A stretch of 64,000 bases of DNA from Streptomyces radiopugnans (GTDB lineage Bacteria; Actinomycetota; Actinomycetes; Streptomycetales; Streptomycetaceae), in the NCBI RefSeq assembly GCF_900110735.1, contig NZ_FOET01000001.1:186001-250000 (forward strand), read 5' to 3'. This document shows, piece after piece, positions 42,248 through 51,275 of the stretch. Under the pieces are notes generated by a model. That model worked only from the letters and a program-made list of their open reading frames with translations. It was not told the origin of the DNA and ran no database searches. A program made the translations under genes and the position numbers. How positions within the stretch are numbered: position 1 is the first letter of the stretch; every line of letters starts with the position of its first letter.

Positions 42248-43708
42248 TCAGATGTTCTCCTTGCCGCCGGGCACCCCGCCGGGCACCGTGCGGGGCACCG
42301 CTGCGGCCGCCGCCAGGCTCAGCACGAGCAGCACCGCGGTCGCCAGGAAAGCGACCCCGTAGCCGGAGGCGAACGCGTGGACGTCGGGGGGACCGCCGTC
42401 GGCGACCTGCGCCGTACGCCACTGGGCCAGGGCGACCATGACCGCGAGGCCGGCCGCACCTCCCAGGGCCTGGGAGGTGTTCAGCACCCCCGAGGCCAGC
42501 CCCTGCTTGTCCTCCGGCACCCCCGCCGTCGCCGCAGCGGCCACGGAGGTCACCAGGATGCCGAGCCCCAGACCGAACAGCAGGCTGGGCCCCAGCAGAT
42601 CGGCGATGTAGGAGGCGCTCTCGTCGGCCGCCGACTGCCACAGCAGTCCGGCGATCATGGGGAAGAGCCCCACCAGCATCAGTGGACGGGGACCCGTCTT
42701 CGGCCCCACGACCGAGGAGGCGGCGGCGCCCACGAACGCGCAGAGCGTCAGCGGCAGGAAGACCAGCCCCGTCCGTATGGCGCTGTAGTGCAGCACCGAC
42801 TGGTACAGCAGCGTCAGGAAGTAGAAGGCCGTGGGCAGGGCCGCCCCCAGCGCCAGCATCGTGACATTGGCTGCCCACACCGAGCGGTTGCGGAACAGAC
42901 TCAGCTCCATCAGCGGCTGTGCCGCCCACTTCGCCTGGTCCAGCACGAACACCGCCAGCAGCACCACGCCGATGACCAGCGAGGCGACGATGCGCGCCGA
43001 CCCCCAGCCGTAGCGCTGCCCCTCGGCGAGACCGTAGACGAGCGCGGCGATCCCCAAGGTGACCGACAGCGAGCCCAGCACATCGAGCTTCGTGCCCTCG
43101 CGGGTGCCGATGCGCGAGGTAGTGGCCACCGACACCACCGCCATCCCCACGATCAGCAGGCACAGCGGCACGTTGATGAGGAAGACCCAGCGCCACGACA
43201 TCCATTGGACGATCGCGCCGCCGCTGAGCACGCCGATCGCGCCGCCACTGCCCGAGGCGGCACCCCACAGGGCAAGCGCCTTGGCCCGCTCCACCGGCTG
43301 GGTGAACGTCGAGCTGAGCACCGCCAGCGAGGCGGACGCCATGATCGCGCCGCCGAAGCCCTGGCCCGCACGGCCGATCACCAGGGCCCCTGCGTTCGGT
43401 GCGATACCGCCGACGAGGCTGAACACCGTGAACACCGCGAGGCCGACCAGCAGCATGCGCCGGCCGCCCAGCAGGTCCACCATACGTCCGGCCAGCAGCA
43501 GGAATCCGGCAAACGGAATCAGATAGCCGTTGTATACCCAGGTCAGGCTGCCCGGTGTGAACTGCAGATCCTGCTGGATGGACGGGATGGCGACGTTCAC
43601 GATCGATGCGTCGAGGATCACCGTCAACTGGGCGAGGCAGCACACCGCGAGGACGAATCCGGCCCGGCGGGGCTTGGCCGGCGCCGCCGGCGTCATCTGG
43701 TCGATCAT
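42248..43708 (-). CDS. DHA2-family drug/proton antiporter (MFS, 14 segments)
   Basis: This 486-residue multidrug exporter has 14 predicted membrane segments. Family motifs: LDASIVNVAIPSIQQDL (motif D1), GRMVDLLGGRRMLLVGL (motif A) and GAIGVLSGGAIVQWMSWRWVFLINVP (motif C region). It begins MIDQMTPAAPAKPRRAGF; the upstream GGGGTCC is a weak ribosome site. It probably exports the glycosylated product of the island or confers resistance. It is third in the rmlB-oxidoreductase-exporter unit and is followed by a terminator. Confidence 0.93.
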   Translation of the reverse strand: MIDQMTPAAPAKPRRAGFVLAVCCLAQLTVILDASIVNVAIPSIQQDLQFTPGSLTWVYNGYLIPFAGFLLLAGRMVDLLGGRRMLLVGLAVFTVFSLVGGIAPNAGALVIGRAGQGFGGAIMASASLAVLSSTFTQPVERAKALALWGAASGSGGAIGVLSGGAIVQWMSWRWVFLINVPLCLLIVGMAVVSVATTSRIGTREGTKLDVLGSLSVTLGIAALVYGLAEGQRYGWGSARIVASLVIGVVLLAVFVLDQAKWAAQPLMELSLFRNRSVWAANVTMLALGAALPTAFYFLTLLYQSVLHYSAIRTGLVFLPLTLCAFVGAAASSVVGPKTGPRPLMLVGLFPMIAGLLWQSAADESASYIADLLGPSLLFGLGLGILVTSVAAAATAGVPEDKQGLASGVLNTSQALGGAAGLAVMVALAQWRTAQVADGGPPDVHAFASGYGVAFLATAVLLVLSLAAAAAVPRTVPGGVPGGKENI

Positions 43709-43748
43709 GGAAGAGGACCCCTTCCCGGGAGCCGCTCGGTGCCGGCCA

Positions 43749-44774
43749 TCAGGAGATCTTGACGAGCACGTTGCCCTTGTAGGCACCGCGCAGCAGGTTG
43801 ATGAGCGCCTCGGGCGCGGCCTCCACGCCGCCCTCCACCACGGTGTGGGGCAGCACGATCTTCCCCTCCTGGAGCCACTGCGCGAAGTGCTGGTTCCACG
43901 CCTGGATCTGCTCCGGCGTGTGGTAGGTGGAGAACGGCTTGATGACGATCTGCCGGATGATCCCGGTCATGATGTCCAGCCGGGGGAACGCCCCCTGCGC
44001 GTCACCGGTCTGCGCGGAGACCGCGCCGCCGAGCGCGAACCGGGCACCCTGCGCCGCCACCTGCACGGCGGCCTCGAAGTGCTCACCGCCGACCAGGTCG
44101 AAGAACACGTCGATCCCGTCGGGAGCCAGCTTGGCGAGCTGCTCGGCCACCGGGCCGTCCTTGTAGTTGAACGCGGCGTCGTAGCCGAGCACCTCGGTCA
44201 GGTAGGCCACCTTCTCGGCGCTTCCGGCCGAGCCGATGACCCGCTTGGCCCCTCGGGCCTTGGCGATCTGGCCGGCCAGCGAACCGACACCGCCCGCCGC
44301 GTTCGACACGAAGACCACGTCACCCTCGCCGACCTCCGCGACGTCGGCGATGCCGTGGTACGCCGTGATGCCCTGGTTCAGGAAGTACTCCAGACCCGGG
44401 TACCAGGCGGGCTCGACCTTGAAGTACTGGCCGGCGGGCCCGGTGGAGTACTCGGTCCAGCCGTCCAGGTGCTGGACGGTGTCGCCCACGGCCAGGTCGG
44501 GGCTGTCCGAGGCCACGACCACGCCGATCGCGCCGCCCCACGGCCGCTCGCCGACCTTGTAGCCGGGCATCATGGGCAGCCCGGGGTCCTCGGCCATCAA
44601 GTCCCGCATCACGGCGGTCACCTGGAGATACCGGTTGTGCACCACCACGTTGCCGGCCGTGGGCGCGGCGGCCTCCACCTCGGCGACCTCGAAGTCCTCC
44701 CTCGACGGCTGGTCGGTGACGTAGCGCGCCAGGCGCACTTCCTTGCCGGTCTTCGGCAGAGTCTGGGCAGTCAT
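43749..44774 (-). CDS. NADP-dependent medium-chain reductase (PTGR/CurA-like)
   Basis: This 341-residue zinc-independent MDR-family reductase has a catalytic domain with NVVVHNRYLQVTAVMRDLM and a Rossmann domain with SNAAGGVGSLAGQIAKARGAKRVIGSAGSAEK, the AAxGxxG nucleotide signature. Such enzymes reduce activated C=C bonds of enones and quinones. The ATG at 44774 follows GAAGGGGATTACCC. The leader upstream is unusually AT-rich. In this island it may tailor the aglycone or detoxify a reactive substrate. Confidence 0.9.
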   Translation of the reverse strand: MTAQTLPKTGKEVRLARYVTDQPSREDFEVAEVEAAAPTAGNVVVHNRYLQVTAVMRDLMAEDPGLPMMPGYKVGERPWGGAIGVVVASDSPDLAVGDTVQHLDGWTEYSTGPAGQYFKVEPAWYPGLEYFLNQGITAYHGIADVAEVGEGDVVFVSNAAGGVGSLAGQIAKARGAKRVIGSAGSAEKVAYLTEVLGYDAAFNYKDGPVAEQLAKLAPDGIDVFFDLVGGEHFEAAVQVAAQGARFALGGAVSAQTGDAQGAFPRLDIMTGIIRQIVIKPFSTYHTPEQIQAWNQHFAQWLQEGKIVLPHTVVEGGVEAAPEALINLLRGAYKGNVLVKIS

Positions 44775-44895
44775 GGGTAATCCCCTTCGGTTCATTTCTT
44801 CATTCATTTCGATGCGGCTGAGGCCTGCACAGCCATGCGGCCGCGCCACGGCATTCGAGGATCCCTCGGACGGGGCCCGAAATCCGGTCAGCCCC

Positions 44896-45864
44896 TCACC
44901 CGTTCCACCAGGACATGTTTTCCCGGTACCACTCCACCGTGTCCTTGAGGCCCGTCTCGAACGGTTGCTCAGGGGCGAAGCCCAGTTCCTCCCGGATCTT
45001 GGTCATATCCAGGGAGTACCGCTGGTCGTGGCCGGGGCGGTCGGCGACCCGTTCGACCATCTCCCAGTCGGCTCCGCAACTTTCCAACAAACACGCGGTC
45101 AGTTCCCTGTTGGTCAGCTCCGTGCCGCCACCGACGTTGTAGACCTGGCCGGCCCGGCCGCCACGCAGCACCAGGTGGATGGCCACGCAGTGGTCCGCGA
45201 CGTGGAGCCACTCGCGGACGTTGGCGCCCTCCCCGTACAGCGGGACACGGCGGCCCCGCAGAAGGTTCGTGACGAAGCGCGGTATGACCTTCTCCGGATT
45301 CTGGTACGGACCGTAGTTGTTCGAGCACCGGGTGATCACGGCGTCCAGACCGTGGGTCCTGTGCGCAGCCAGCACCAGCAGATCGGAGGCGGCCTTGGAC
45401 GCCGCGTAGGGTGAGTTGGGCGCAAGCGGCTGCTCTTCGGTCCACGAGCCGACCGGGATCGATCCGTAGACCTCGTCGGTGGACACATGCACGAAACGCC
45501 CGACACCGTGCCGGCGGGCGGCGTCCAGCAGTACCTGTGTGCCGAGCACGTTGGTCGACACGAAGTCGCGGGCGTCCTCGATGGACCGGTCCACGTGTGA
45601 CTCGGCGGCGAAGTGAACGATTGCATCGTGCCCGCGCACCGCCTCGCCGACCAGCTCCGCAACGCGGATGTCACCGCGGAGGAACGAAAACCCGGGATGC
45701 CCGGCGACCGGTGCGAGGTTCCTCATGTCGCCGCCGTGGCCGAGCACATCGAGCACGGTGACCCGGGCACCGCCCGCAGGGGTCCCCGGAAGCCTGCCGG
45801 ACAACAGAGCCCTGACGTACTGCGATCCGATGAACCCCGCGCCACCGGTGACGAATATCCGCAT
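44896..45864 (-). CDS. rmlB: dTDP-glucose 4,6-dehydratase
   Basis: This 322-residue short-chain-dehydrogenase-type enzyme converts dTDP-glucose to dTDP-4-keto-6-deoxyglucose. It starts MRIFVTGGAGFIGSQYVRALL. The catalytic region is HVSTDEVYGS, then SPYAASKAASD with Tyr and Lys, and RCSNNYGPYQNPEKVIPRF. It is the first gene of its unit, 121 bp before the reductase. The ribosome site before ATG 45864 is poor (CATCCGTCGC). Confidence 0.96.
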   Translation of the reverse strand: MRIFVTGGAGFIGSQYVRALLSGRLPGTPAGGARVTVLDVLGHGGDMRNLAPVAGHPGFSFLRGDIRVAELVGEAVRGHDAIVHFAAESHVDRSIEDARDFVSTNVLGTQVLLDAARRHGVGRFVHVSTDEVYGSIPVGSWTEEQPLAPNSPYAASKAASDLLVLAAHRTHGLDAVITRCSNNYGPYQNPEKVIPRFVTNLLRGRRVPLYGEGANVREWLHVADHCVAIHLVLRGGRAGQVYNVGGGTELTNRELTACLLESCGADWEMVERVADRPGHDQRYSLDMTKIREELGFAPEQPFETGLKDTVEWYRENMSWWNG

Positions 45865-45890
45865 GCGACGGATGGTAGGAAAGCGGGCTT

Positions 45891-45900
45891 GAGGCCGGGT
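45891..45900 (-). promoter_or_regulatory. Element ACCCGGCCTC upstream of rmlB
   Basis: On the minus strand the context is GGCTCGACCCGGCCTCAAGC, 27 bp before the rmlB start. It shares its 10-mer with the rmlA upstream region, suggesting joint control. Confidence 0.4.
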
Positions 45901-46538
45901 CGAGCCGTAACGGCGGACGAGACCGGCCGGACCAACCCGTGGTCCGGACCTCTGTCACGGCCGCGACCCGGGGTCCTCGGACCGGGGGATCGCAAAGTGT
46001 TCGGTGTAACGCCCGATCGAGGCCGCGCCGTAACCGCGCCCACGGCTCGGCCCGGACGAGCAGGCCCGGTCGCCTGCGGGCAAGCGCGTGTACGGCTGCC
46101 GCCGCACCTGCCTCACGGCGTGGCTCGGCAAGGGCGTACCCCCGGCCCGGGGCGCGGAACGGGCGGGCAACGGCGCACCCGTACTCCTCGCCATCCACGC
46201 GAGGTGCATCGCCGGGCAGCCGACCGGCCCCCCGACGCGGATCTGCGACATCCGGTACGTCCCCCGGGCGGGGCAGGGCGGATGCGGCCGAGGGCGGTGC
46301 GGGACTCCGCGCAGGTGGGTCCCGCACCGCCCTTCGGTGTCGCCCGGTAGGGGCGTTTCGGGTGCATTTGGGTGAGGGAAGCCGGGGGCGCATGGGGGAC
46401 AGGCACCCGTGGAGGCCCGGTTTCGGCCGGTGCCGGCCGGACTCCCGCGCCTTCCGCCGAGGCGGCTCACGCTGGGGTTCCGGGAGGGTCGGACACGGTA
46501 CGACCAGGCAGAACGCGGCCCACCCGACGTGACGTCAG
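45901..46538. other. Region without a convincing gene
   Basis: This 638-bp stretch lies between the sugar island and the tRNA gene. All open frames overlap heavily in several phases, are Arg/Pro/Gly-rich and lack ribosome sites. I see no insertion sequence, att-like duplication of the tRNA 3' end, or clear palindrome. Confidence 0.5.
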
Positions 46539-46614
46539 TGGCGCCCCCGGCAGGACTCGAACCTGCGGCCAAGCGCTTAGAAGGCGCCTGCTCTATCCAC
46601 TGAGCTACGGGGGC
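46539..46614 (-). tRNA. tRNA-Arg (anticodon TCT)
   Basis: The minus strand folds as a cloverleaf: acceptor GCCCCCG with CGGGGGC, D-stem GCTC/GAGC, anticodon stem GGCGC/GCGCT (one G-T pair) around the loop CTTCTAA, T-arm GCAGG-TTCGAGT-CCTGC, and discriminator G followed by an encoded CCA. The anticodon is TCT, reading AGA/AGG. The gene is 76 nt with CCA. Confidence 0.97.
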
Positions 46615-46915
46615 TCAAGCGGTCGCGGACGGACGGCGGAGCGCCCCCGGGTGACCTTGCCGCGACAAGGATAGGGGCCCGGGTGCATCCTCCCGGTTGC
46701 TTCACGTCCGCGACACCCTGTGGAGGTTCAGTGAAGCGGTCCCGATAATCGCAGGCGAGTACGAATCATGCACCGGTTTGAGCGCCCGACGGGGCGGGTG
46801 TTGTGCAGTCGTTATGCCCTACGCCCCCGATGTGGCGCGGGCCACAGGGGTCAAAACACCCTGTTCTAGCCCTAATGCACTTCAAAAACCATTCGAAATT
46901 GGGCATTCTGCGCAT
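46615..46915. other. AT-richer intergenic region
   Basis: These 301 bp lie between the divergently oriented tRNA and the GTPase pair. AT content is higher than elsewhere (for example TTCAAAAACCATTCGAAATT just before the GTPase start). It should contain both promoters. No reading frame of its own is convincing. Confidence 0.5.
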
Positions 46916-48547
46916 GTGGCGATCTTGGAAGCTAGGACCGAACTGCTCGATGCGCTCACCACGCTGCGTGACCGCGTCGCCGCAGCCCGCTTTCCGCTGC
47001 CGCTGCCCGGGGCCGAGCGCGCCCGCCGTTCCCGCAGCGAACTGCTCGCCCAGCTCGACGACTACCTGGTGCCCAGGCTGCGCGCCCCCGAGGCGCCGCT
47101 GCTCGCCGTCGTCGGCGGCTCCACCGGAGCCGGGAAGTCGACCCTGGTCAACTCGCTCGTCGGACGCCGGATCAGCGACGCGGGGGTGCTGCGGCCCACC
47201 ACGCGCACACCAGTGCTGGTCTGCCACCCCGCCGACCAGCACTGGTTCGCCGGGCCCCGCGTACTGCCCCGGCTGAGACGGGTCTGGACGCCGCGGCGCG
47301 ACGACTGCCGGGCCGCGGAGGACGGGCCGGCCGCCGTCCCCGACGACGACCACGCGGCCGACGACGCCGACGCCCCGCCCGCGCTCGCCGTGGAGACCGC
47401 CGAGGCCGTGCCCGTCGGGCTCGCCCTGCTGGACTCGCCCGACATCGACTCCCTGGTGACCGCCAACCGCGAACTGGCCGCCGAGCTGTTCTGCGCCGCC
47501 GACGTCTGGATCCTGGTCACCACCGCCTCCCGCTACGCCGACGCGATCCCCTGGCACCTGCTGCGCAGCGCCCGCGAGTACGACGTGACCCTGGCCACCG
47601 TGCTGGACCGGGTGCCCCACCAGGTCGCCGAGGAGGTCTCCCGCCAGTACACCGCCCTGCTGGAACGGGCCGGCCTCGGAGACGTGCCCTGCTTCACCGT
47701 TCCCGAACTGCCCGAGTCCGCGCGCGGCGGCTCCGGGCTGCTGCCCGCCACGGCCGTGGCCGAGCTGCGCGACTGGCTGCTCCACCACGCCGGGGACCCC
47801 GCCGCCCGCGCGGTCGCCGCAGGCCGGACCGCCGCCGGAGCCCTGGCCTCGCTGCGCTCCCGCGTCTCCGGGCTCGCGGGCGCCGCGGCGGCCCAGCACG
47901 CCGCCGCACTGCGGCTGATGCGGCACATCGACGGCGCGTACGAGCGGGCCGGGGCGCGGGTGCGGCGGCAGATCGACGACGGGGAGCTGCTGGCGGGCGA
48001 GGCCCTCGCCCGCTGGCGCGGCTTCCCCCGGGACAGCGGCGGCGACGAACTCCTGGACGCCTTCGCCGACGGGCTGTCGGCCCTGCTGCGCGGTGCCGTC
48101 GGCGACGCCGACGAGGAGGCGGCCGACGCCTGGCGCCTGGAGCCCGGCGCCCCCGAGTGCGGCCGCGCCGACGAACTGGTCGCGGAGCGGATCGACCTCC
48201 TGGCACGGCGCTGGCGGCGCTGCCTGGAGGAGATCGCCGACGAGGAGCTGCGCGCGGCCGAGGGCGGCTGCCCGCTGCCGGCCGAGGGGATCGCGGCCCT
48301 GCTCGCCGCCGCCCTGCTGGGCGGGCGGCGCGCGCGGGGCGCGGACGAGGCGCTCGCCTGCGCACTGGGCGCGGCCGTCGCGGCGCGGCTGCGCGAGCGC
48401 GGCGAGCGGCTGCTGGAGGACTGCCTGGACCGCGTGCTGCGGGGGGAGCGCGGCTACCGGCTGGTGCCCCTGAGGGACCTCGACGCCACCCCCGACCAGC
48501 AGGTGGCCCTGATCGCCGCGCTGTCCGTACTGCAGAGGAAGAGGTGA
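46916..48547 (+). CDS. Dynamin-like GTPase, first of a pair
   Basis: This 543-residue protein has an N-terminal GTPase domain: G1 [15 protein letters not shown] (residues 67-81), a G2-like Thr in LRPTTRTP, and G3 LLDSPDID. The C-terminal half is helical ([37 protein letters not shown]), as in bacterial dynamin-like proteins, without a clear membrane segment. GTG 46916 ([11 protein letters not shown]) is chosen because the upstream part of the frame lacks coding character; no ribosome site is visible, so it may be leaderless. It is coupled by GTGA to a second GTPase, a two-subunit layout seen in actinomycete dynamins. Confidence 0.83.
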   Translation: MAILEARTELLDALTTLRDRVAAARFPLPLPGAERARRSRSELLAQLDDYLVPRLRAPEAPLLAVVGGSTGAGKSTLVNSLVGRRISDAGVLRPTTRTPVLVCHPADQHWFAGPRVLPRLRRVWTPRRDDCRAAEDGPAAVPDDDHAADDADAPPALAVETAEAVPVGLALLDSPDIDSLVTANRELAAELFCAADVWILVTTASRYADAIPWHLLRSAREYDVTLATVLDRVPHQVAEEVSRQYTALLERAGLGDVPCFTVPELPESARGGSGLLPATAVAELRDWLLHHAGDPAARAVAAGRTAAGALASLRSRVSGLAGAAAAQHAAALRLMRHIDGAYERAGARVRRQIDDGELLAGEALARWRGFPRDSGGDELLDAFADGLSALLRGAVGDADEEAADAWRLEPGAPECGRADELVAERIDLLARRWRRCLEEIADEELRAAEGGCPLPAEGIAALLAAALLGGRRARGADEALACALGAAVAARLRERGERLLEDCLDRVLRGERGYRLVPLRDLDATPDQQVALIAALSVLQRKR

Positions 48548-50538
48548 TCGCGGTGGGCGTGGACGTCCGCACCGGCGGCGGCCGGATCTGGGACGACGGG
48601 CTGATCGCCCGCAGGGCCCGCGAGGGCGGCGGTGTACGGGAGGAGGCGGAGAGCACGCCGTTCCCCGCCGGGCCGTTCGACGGCGCCCGCGGCGACCGGC
48701 TGTTCGACGGCGCCCCCGGCGGCCGTACGGGCGGTCGGGAGGAGTGGTGGGACGGCGGCCGCGCCGGCGGCACACGGGCGTACGCCGCACCACCGGGCAC
48801 CGCGCCCGAGGAGGAGGCGCTGCGCGAACGGCTGCGCGCGCTGCGGGAACTGGTCGGCCTCTCCCGCACCCGGCTGGACGGCGAGGTGCTCGCCGAGGCC
48901 GGCCGGATCCTGGACGAGGTCACGGCGCGCGGCAGGCTGTCGCGGGCGTACACCACCGTGGCCGTCGCAGGGGCCACCGGCAGCGGCAAGTCGATGCTGT
49001 TCAACACGCTCGCCGGGGTCCAGCTCTCCGAGACCGGACTGCGCCGCCCCACCACCTCGGTGCCCGTCGCCTGCGTCTGGGAGACCGAGTGGGACAGCGG
49101 CGCCGACGGCCTGCTGGAGCGGATGGGCGTGCCGCCCCGGGCCCGGCGCCGGGTGCAGCCGCGCGACCCGGCGCTGCGCGGCCTGGTCCTCATCGACCTG
49201 CCCGACCACGACTCCGCGGCCCCCGGCCACCGCGAGCAGGTCGACCGGATGCTGCGGCTGGTGGACGCGGTGGTTTGGGTGACCGACCCGGAGAAGTACG
49301 CGGACGCGGTGCTGCACGAGCGCTATCTGCGGCCCCTGGCGGGCCACGCCGAGGTGACGTTCGTGGTGCTCAACCAGGTCGACCGGCTGCCGGGCGACGC
49401 CGTCGACACCGTCATGGACGACCTGCGGCGGCTGCTGGACGAGGACGGCATGGCCCTCGGCGAGCACGGCGAACCCGGCGCGACCGTACTGGCCCTGTCC
49501 GCGCTCACGGGCGAGGGCGTCGGCGAACTCAAGGACTCCCTGCGCGAGCTGGCCTCGGGGCGGCGGGCGGCGGCGCTGCGGCTGTCGGCCGACGTGGACG
49601 GTGTGGTCGCCCGGCTCCGCCCGGTCTACATGGCCGACACCCCGCAGGGGCCGGCCGGGCTGACCGAGCGGGCGCGCGAGGAGTTCGAGGACCGGCTGGC
49701 CTCCGCGGTGGGCGCGTGGGCGGCGGGGCAGACGGCCGAACGCCTCTGGCTGCGCCACGCCGAACAGGCCTGCGGCACCCCCTGGGCACGGCTGCTGCGC
49801 TGGTACGAGACGCGGCGCGGACGCGGGGAGAGGGCCGCCGTCCCGGCCGTGCCCGGTGCCGGGGACGGGGACGGGGGCGGGACCCCGGTGCCGGAGACGG
49901 CCGCGGTGGCCCGGCCCGTACTGGCGCAGGCGGTACGGGCACTGGCCGAGGAGGCGTCGGCCGGGCTGCCGCAGCCGTGGGCCCGCTCGGTGCGGGACGC
50001 GGCCTGGCGCGGCGCGCTGGGGTTGCCGGAGGCGCTGGAGGACGCGATCGCCTCGGCCGCGGACGAGGGCGGGGAGGGCGGCGGCGCCATGGGCGCGGGT
50101 GGAAGCGGCGGGAGCGGTGGGGGCGGGAGAAGGTGGCGGGGGACGTGCGGAGCGGGGGGTGGTGAGGTCCGGCCGCCGAAGCCGCGCTGGTGGACGGTGG
50201 TGGCGTGCGCGCAGTGGCTGATGCTGGCCGTCCAGTTGCTCGGCCTGTACCTGCTGGTGGACCTGATCGCCGGAGGACCCGGGTGGGGCGGCGTCTGGCT
50301 GCCGGTGACGCTGCTGACGGGCGGTGCGCTGGGCGGCCCGCTGCTGGCCTGGTGCTGCCGGATCGCGGCACGGGGGCCGGCGCGGGCGTACGGACTGGAG
50401 GAGGAGCGCGGGCTGCGGCGGCTGGCGACCGGCTGGGGCCAGGCCTGGGTGCTGGAACCGGTGGCCGCCGAGCTGCTGCGGTACCGGGAGGTGCGCGAGC
50501 AGTACGTCATCGCGGCGGGAGGCACGGACCGGGCCTGA
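48544..50538 (+). CDS. Dynamin-like GTPase, second of a pair, with membrane anchor
   Basis: This 664-residue protein has a disordered N-terminus (about 100 residues), a GTPase domain with G1 [14 protein letters not shown] near residue 142, G2 [10 protein letters not shown]3 [14 protein letters not shown] and G4 VLNQVDRL. A helical region and a Gly-rich linker ([15 protein letters not shown]) follow, then two membrane segments ([27 protein letters not shown] and [21 protein letters not shown]). The start at GTG 48544 overlaps the previous stop; GTG 48553 is better spaced from AGGAAGAGG. It is expected to tether the GTPase pair to the membrane, as in DynA/DynB of sporulation septa. Confidence 0.84.
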   Translation: MIAVGVDVRTGGGRIWDDGLIARRAREGGGVREEAESTPFPAGPFDGARGDRLFDGAPGGRTGGREEWWDGGRAGGTRAYAAPPGTAPEEEALRERLRALRELVGLSRTRLDGEVLAEAGRILDEVTARGRLSRAYTTVAVAGATGSGKSMLFNTLAGVQLSETGLRRPTTSVPVACVWETEWDSGADGLLERMGVPPRARRRVQPRDPALRGLVLIDLPDHDSAAPGHREQVDRMLRLVDAVVWVTDPEKYADAVLHERYLRPLAGHAEVTFVVLNQVDRLPGDAVDTVMDDLRRLLDEDGMALGEHGEPGATVLALSALTGEGVGELKDSLRELASGRRAAALRLSADVDGVVARLRPVYMADTPQGPAGLTERAREEFEDRLASAVGAWAAGQTAERLWLRHAEQACGTPWARLLRWYETRRGRGERAAVPAVPGAGDGDGGGTPVPETAAVARPVLAQAVRALAEEASAGLPQPWARSVRDAAWRGALGLPEALEDAIASAADEGGEGGGAMGAGGSGGSGGGGRRWRGTCGAGGGEVRPPKPRWWTVVACAQWLMLAVQLLGLYLLVDLIAGGPGWGGVWLPVTLLTGGALGGPLLAWCCRIAARGPARAYGLEEERGLRRLATGWGQAWVLEPVAAELLRYREVREQYVIAAGGTDRA

Positions 50539-50699
50539 GGGCGGTCCCGGTCCTGGAAACCCCCTTCGCCGTCACCCGTCCGGGTGGCCGGGTTGTCCAC
50601 AACCCGGCGGTACTCCACAGGCCGCGGCGGACATCCGCGCGAGCGGGCAGCATCGGGCCCGTACCGGGGGCGAACGGGAAGAGAACGGGGGCGGCCCGG

Positions 50700-51119
50700 A
50701 TGAACGAGACGATGGTGACGGTGGTCGGCAACGCGGCGTCGGCGGTGGAGGCCAGGACGACGGCGTCCGGCCGTCCGGCGGCCCGGCTGCGGCTGGCCAC
50801 CACGGTGCGGCGCTACGACGAGCAGCGGGGCGGCTGGACGGACGCGTACACCGGCTTCTACACGGTGTGGGCGTTCCGGGGGCTCGCGGAGAACCTGGCC
50901 GCCTCCGTGACCGTCGGCGAACCCCTGCTCGTCCAGGGGCGGTTGCGAGTGCAGCAGGGCGAACGCGACGGGAAGCGCTGGACGTCGGTGGAGATCGAGG
51001 CGACGGCGGTGGGGCACGACCTGGCCCGCGGCACATCGTCGTTCCGCCGCGTCGTGCGGGCCGTTCCCACCGGCGAACCGCCGCCCAGTCCATGGGACTT
51101 ACACGCAACCGGCCGGTAA
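50700..51119 (+). CDS. ssb: Single-stranded DNA-binding protein paralogue
   Basis: This 139-residue OB-fold protein (MVTVVGNAASAVEARTTASGRPAARLRLATTVRRYDEQRGGWTD, then FYTVWAFRGLAENLAASVTVGEPLLVQGRL) is a clear SSB. It ends WDLHATGR without the acidic DDEPPF-type tail used for partner binding, so it resembles the shorter SsbB of streptomycetes rather than the essential SsbA. ATG 50700 is used; GTG 50715 is an alternative. It lies 161 bp after the dynamin pair. Confidence 0.93.
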   Translation: MNETMVTVVGNAASAVEARTTASGRPAARLRLATTVRRYDEQRGGWTDAYTGFYTVWAFRGLAENLAASVTVGEPLLVQGRLRVQQGERDGKRWTSVEIEATAVGHDLARGTSSFRRVVRAVPTGEPPPSPWDLHATGR

Positions 51120-51275
51120 CTGCCCTTATGTCACGGCGAGTACGTTCCTGCGGCATTCCCTGATAACGATTGGGACTCGGAGTGTGTAACGTCCGGTATT
51201 CCTGGGGACCGAGTTCGGATTGCTCCCTACGATCACCCCCTGAGACACGGGGGTTGACGAGGGGACGACCAGACC

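Noticed and set aside
45901..46538. A genomic-island end or att duplication beside tRNA-Arg
   Set aside because: I looked for a repeat of the tRNA 3' end (the CGAACCTGC region) at the far side of the sugar island and found none in the window, so insertion at this tRNA is not supported.
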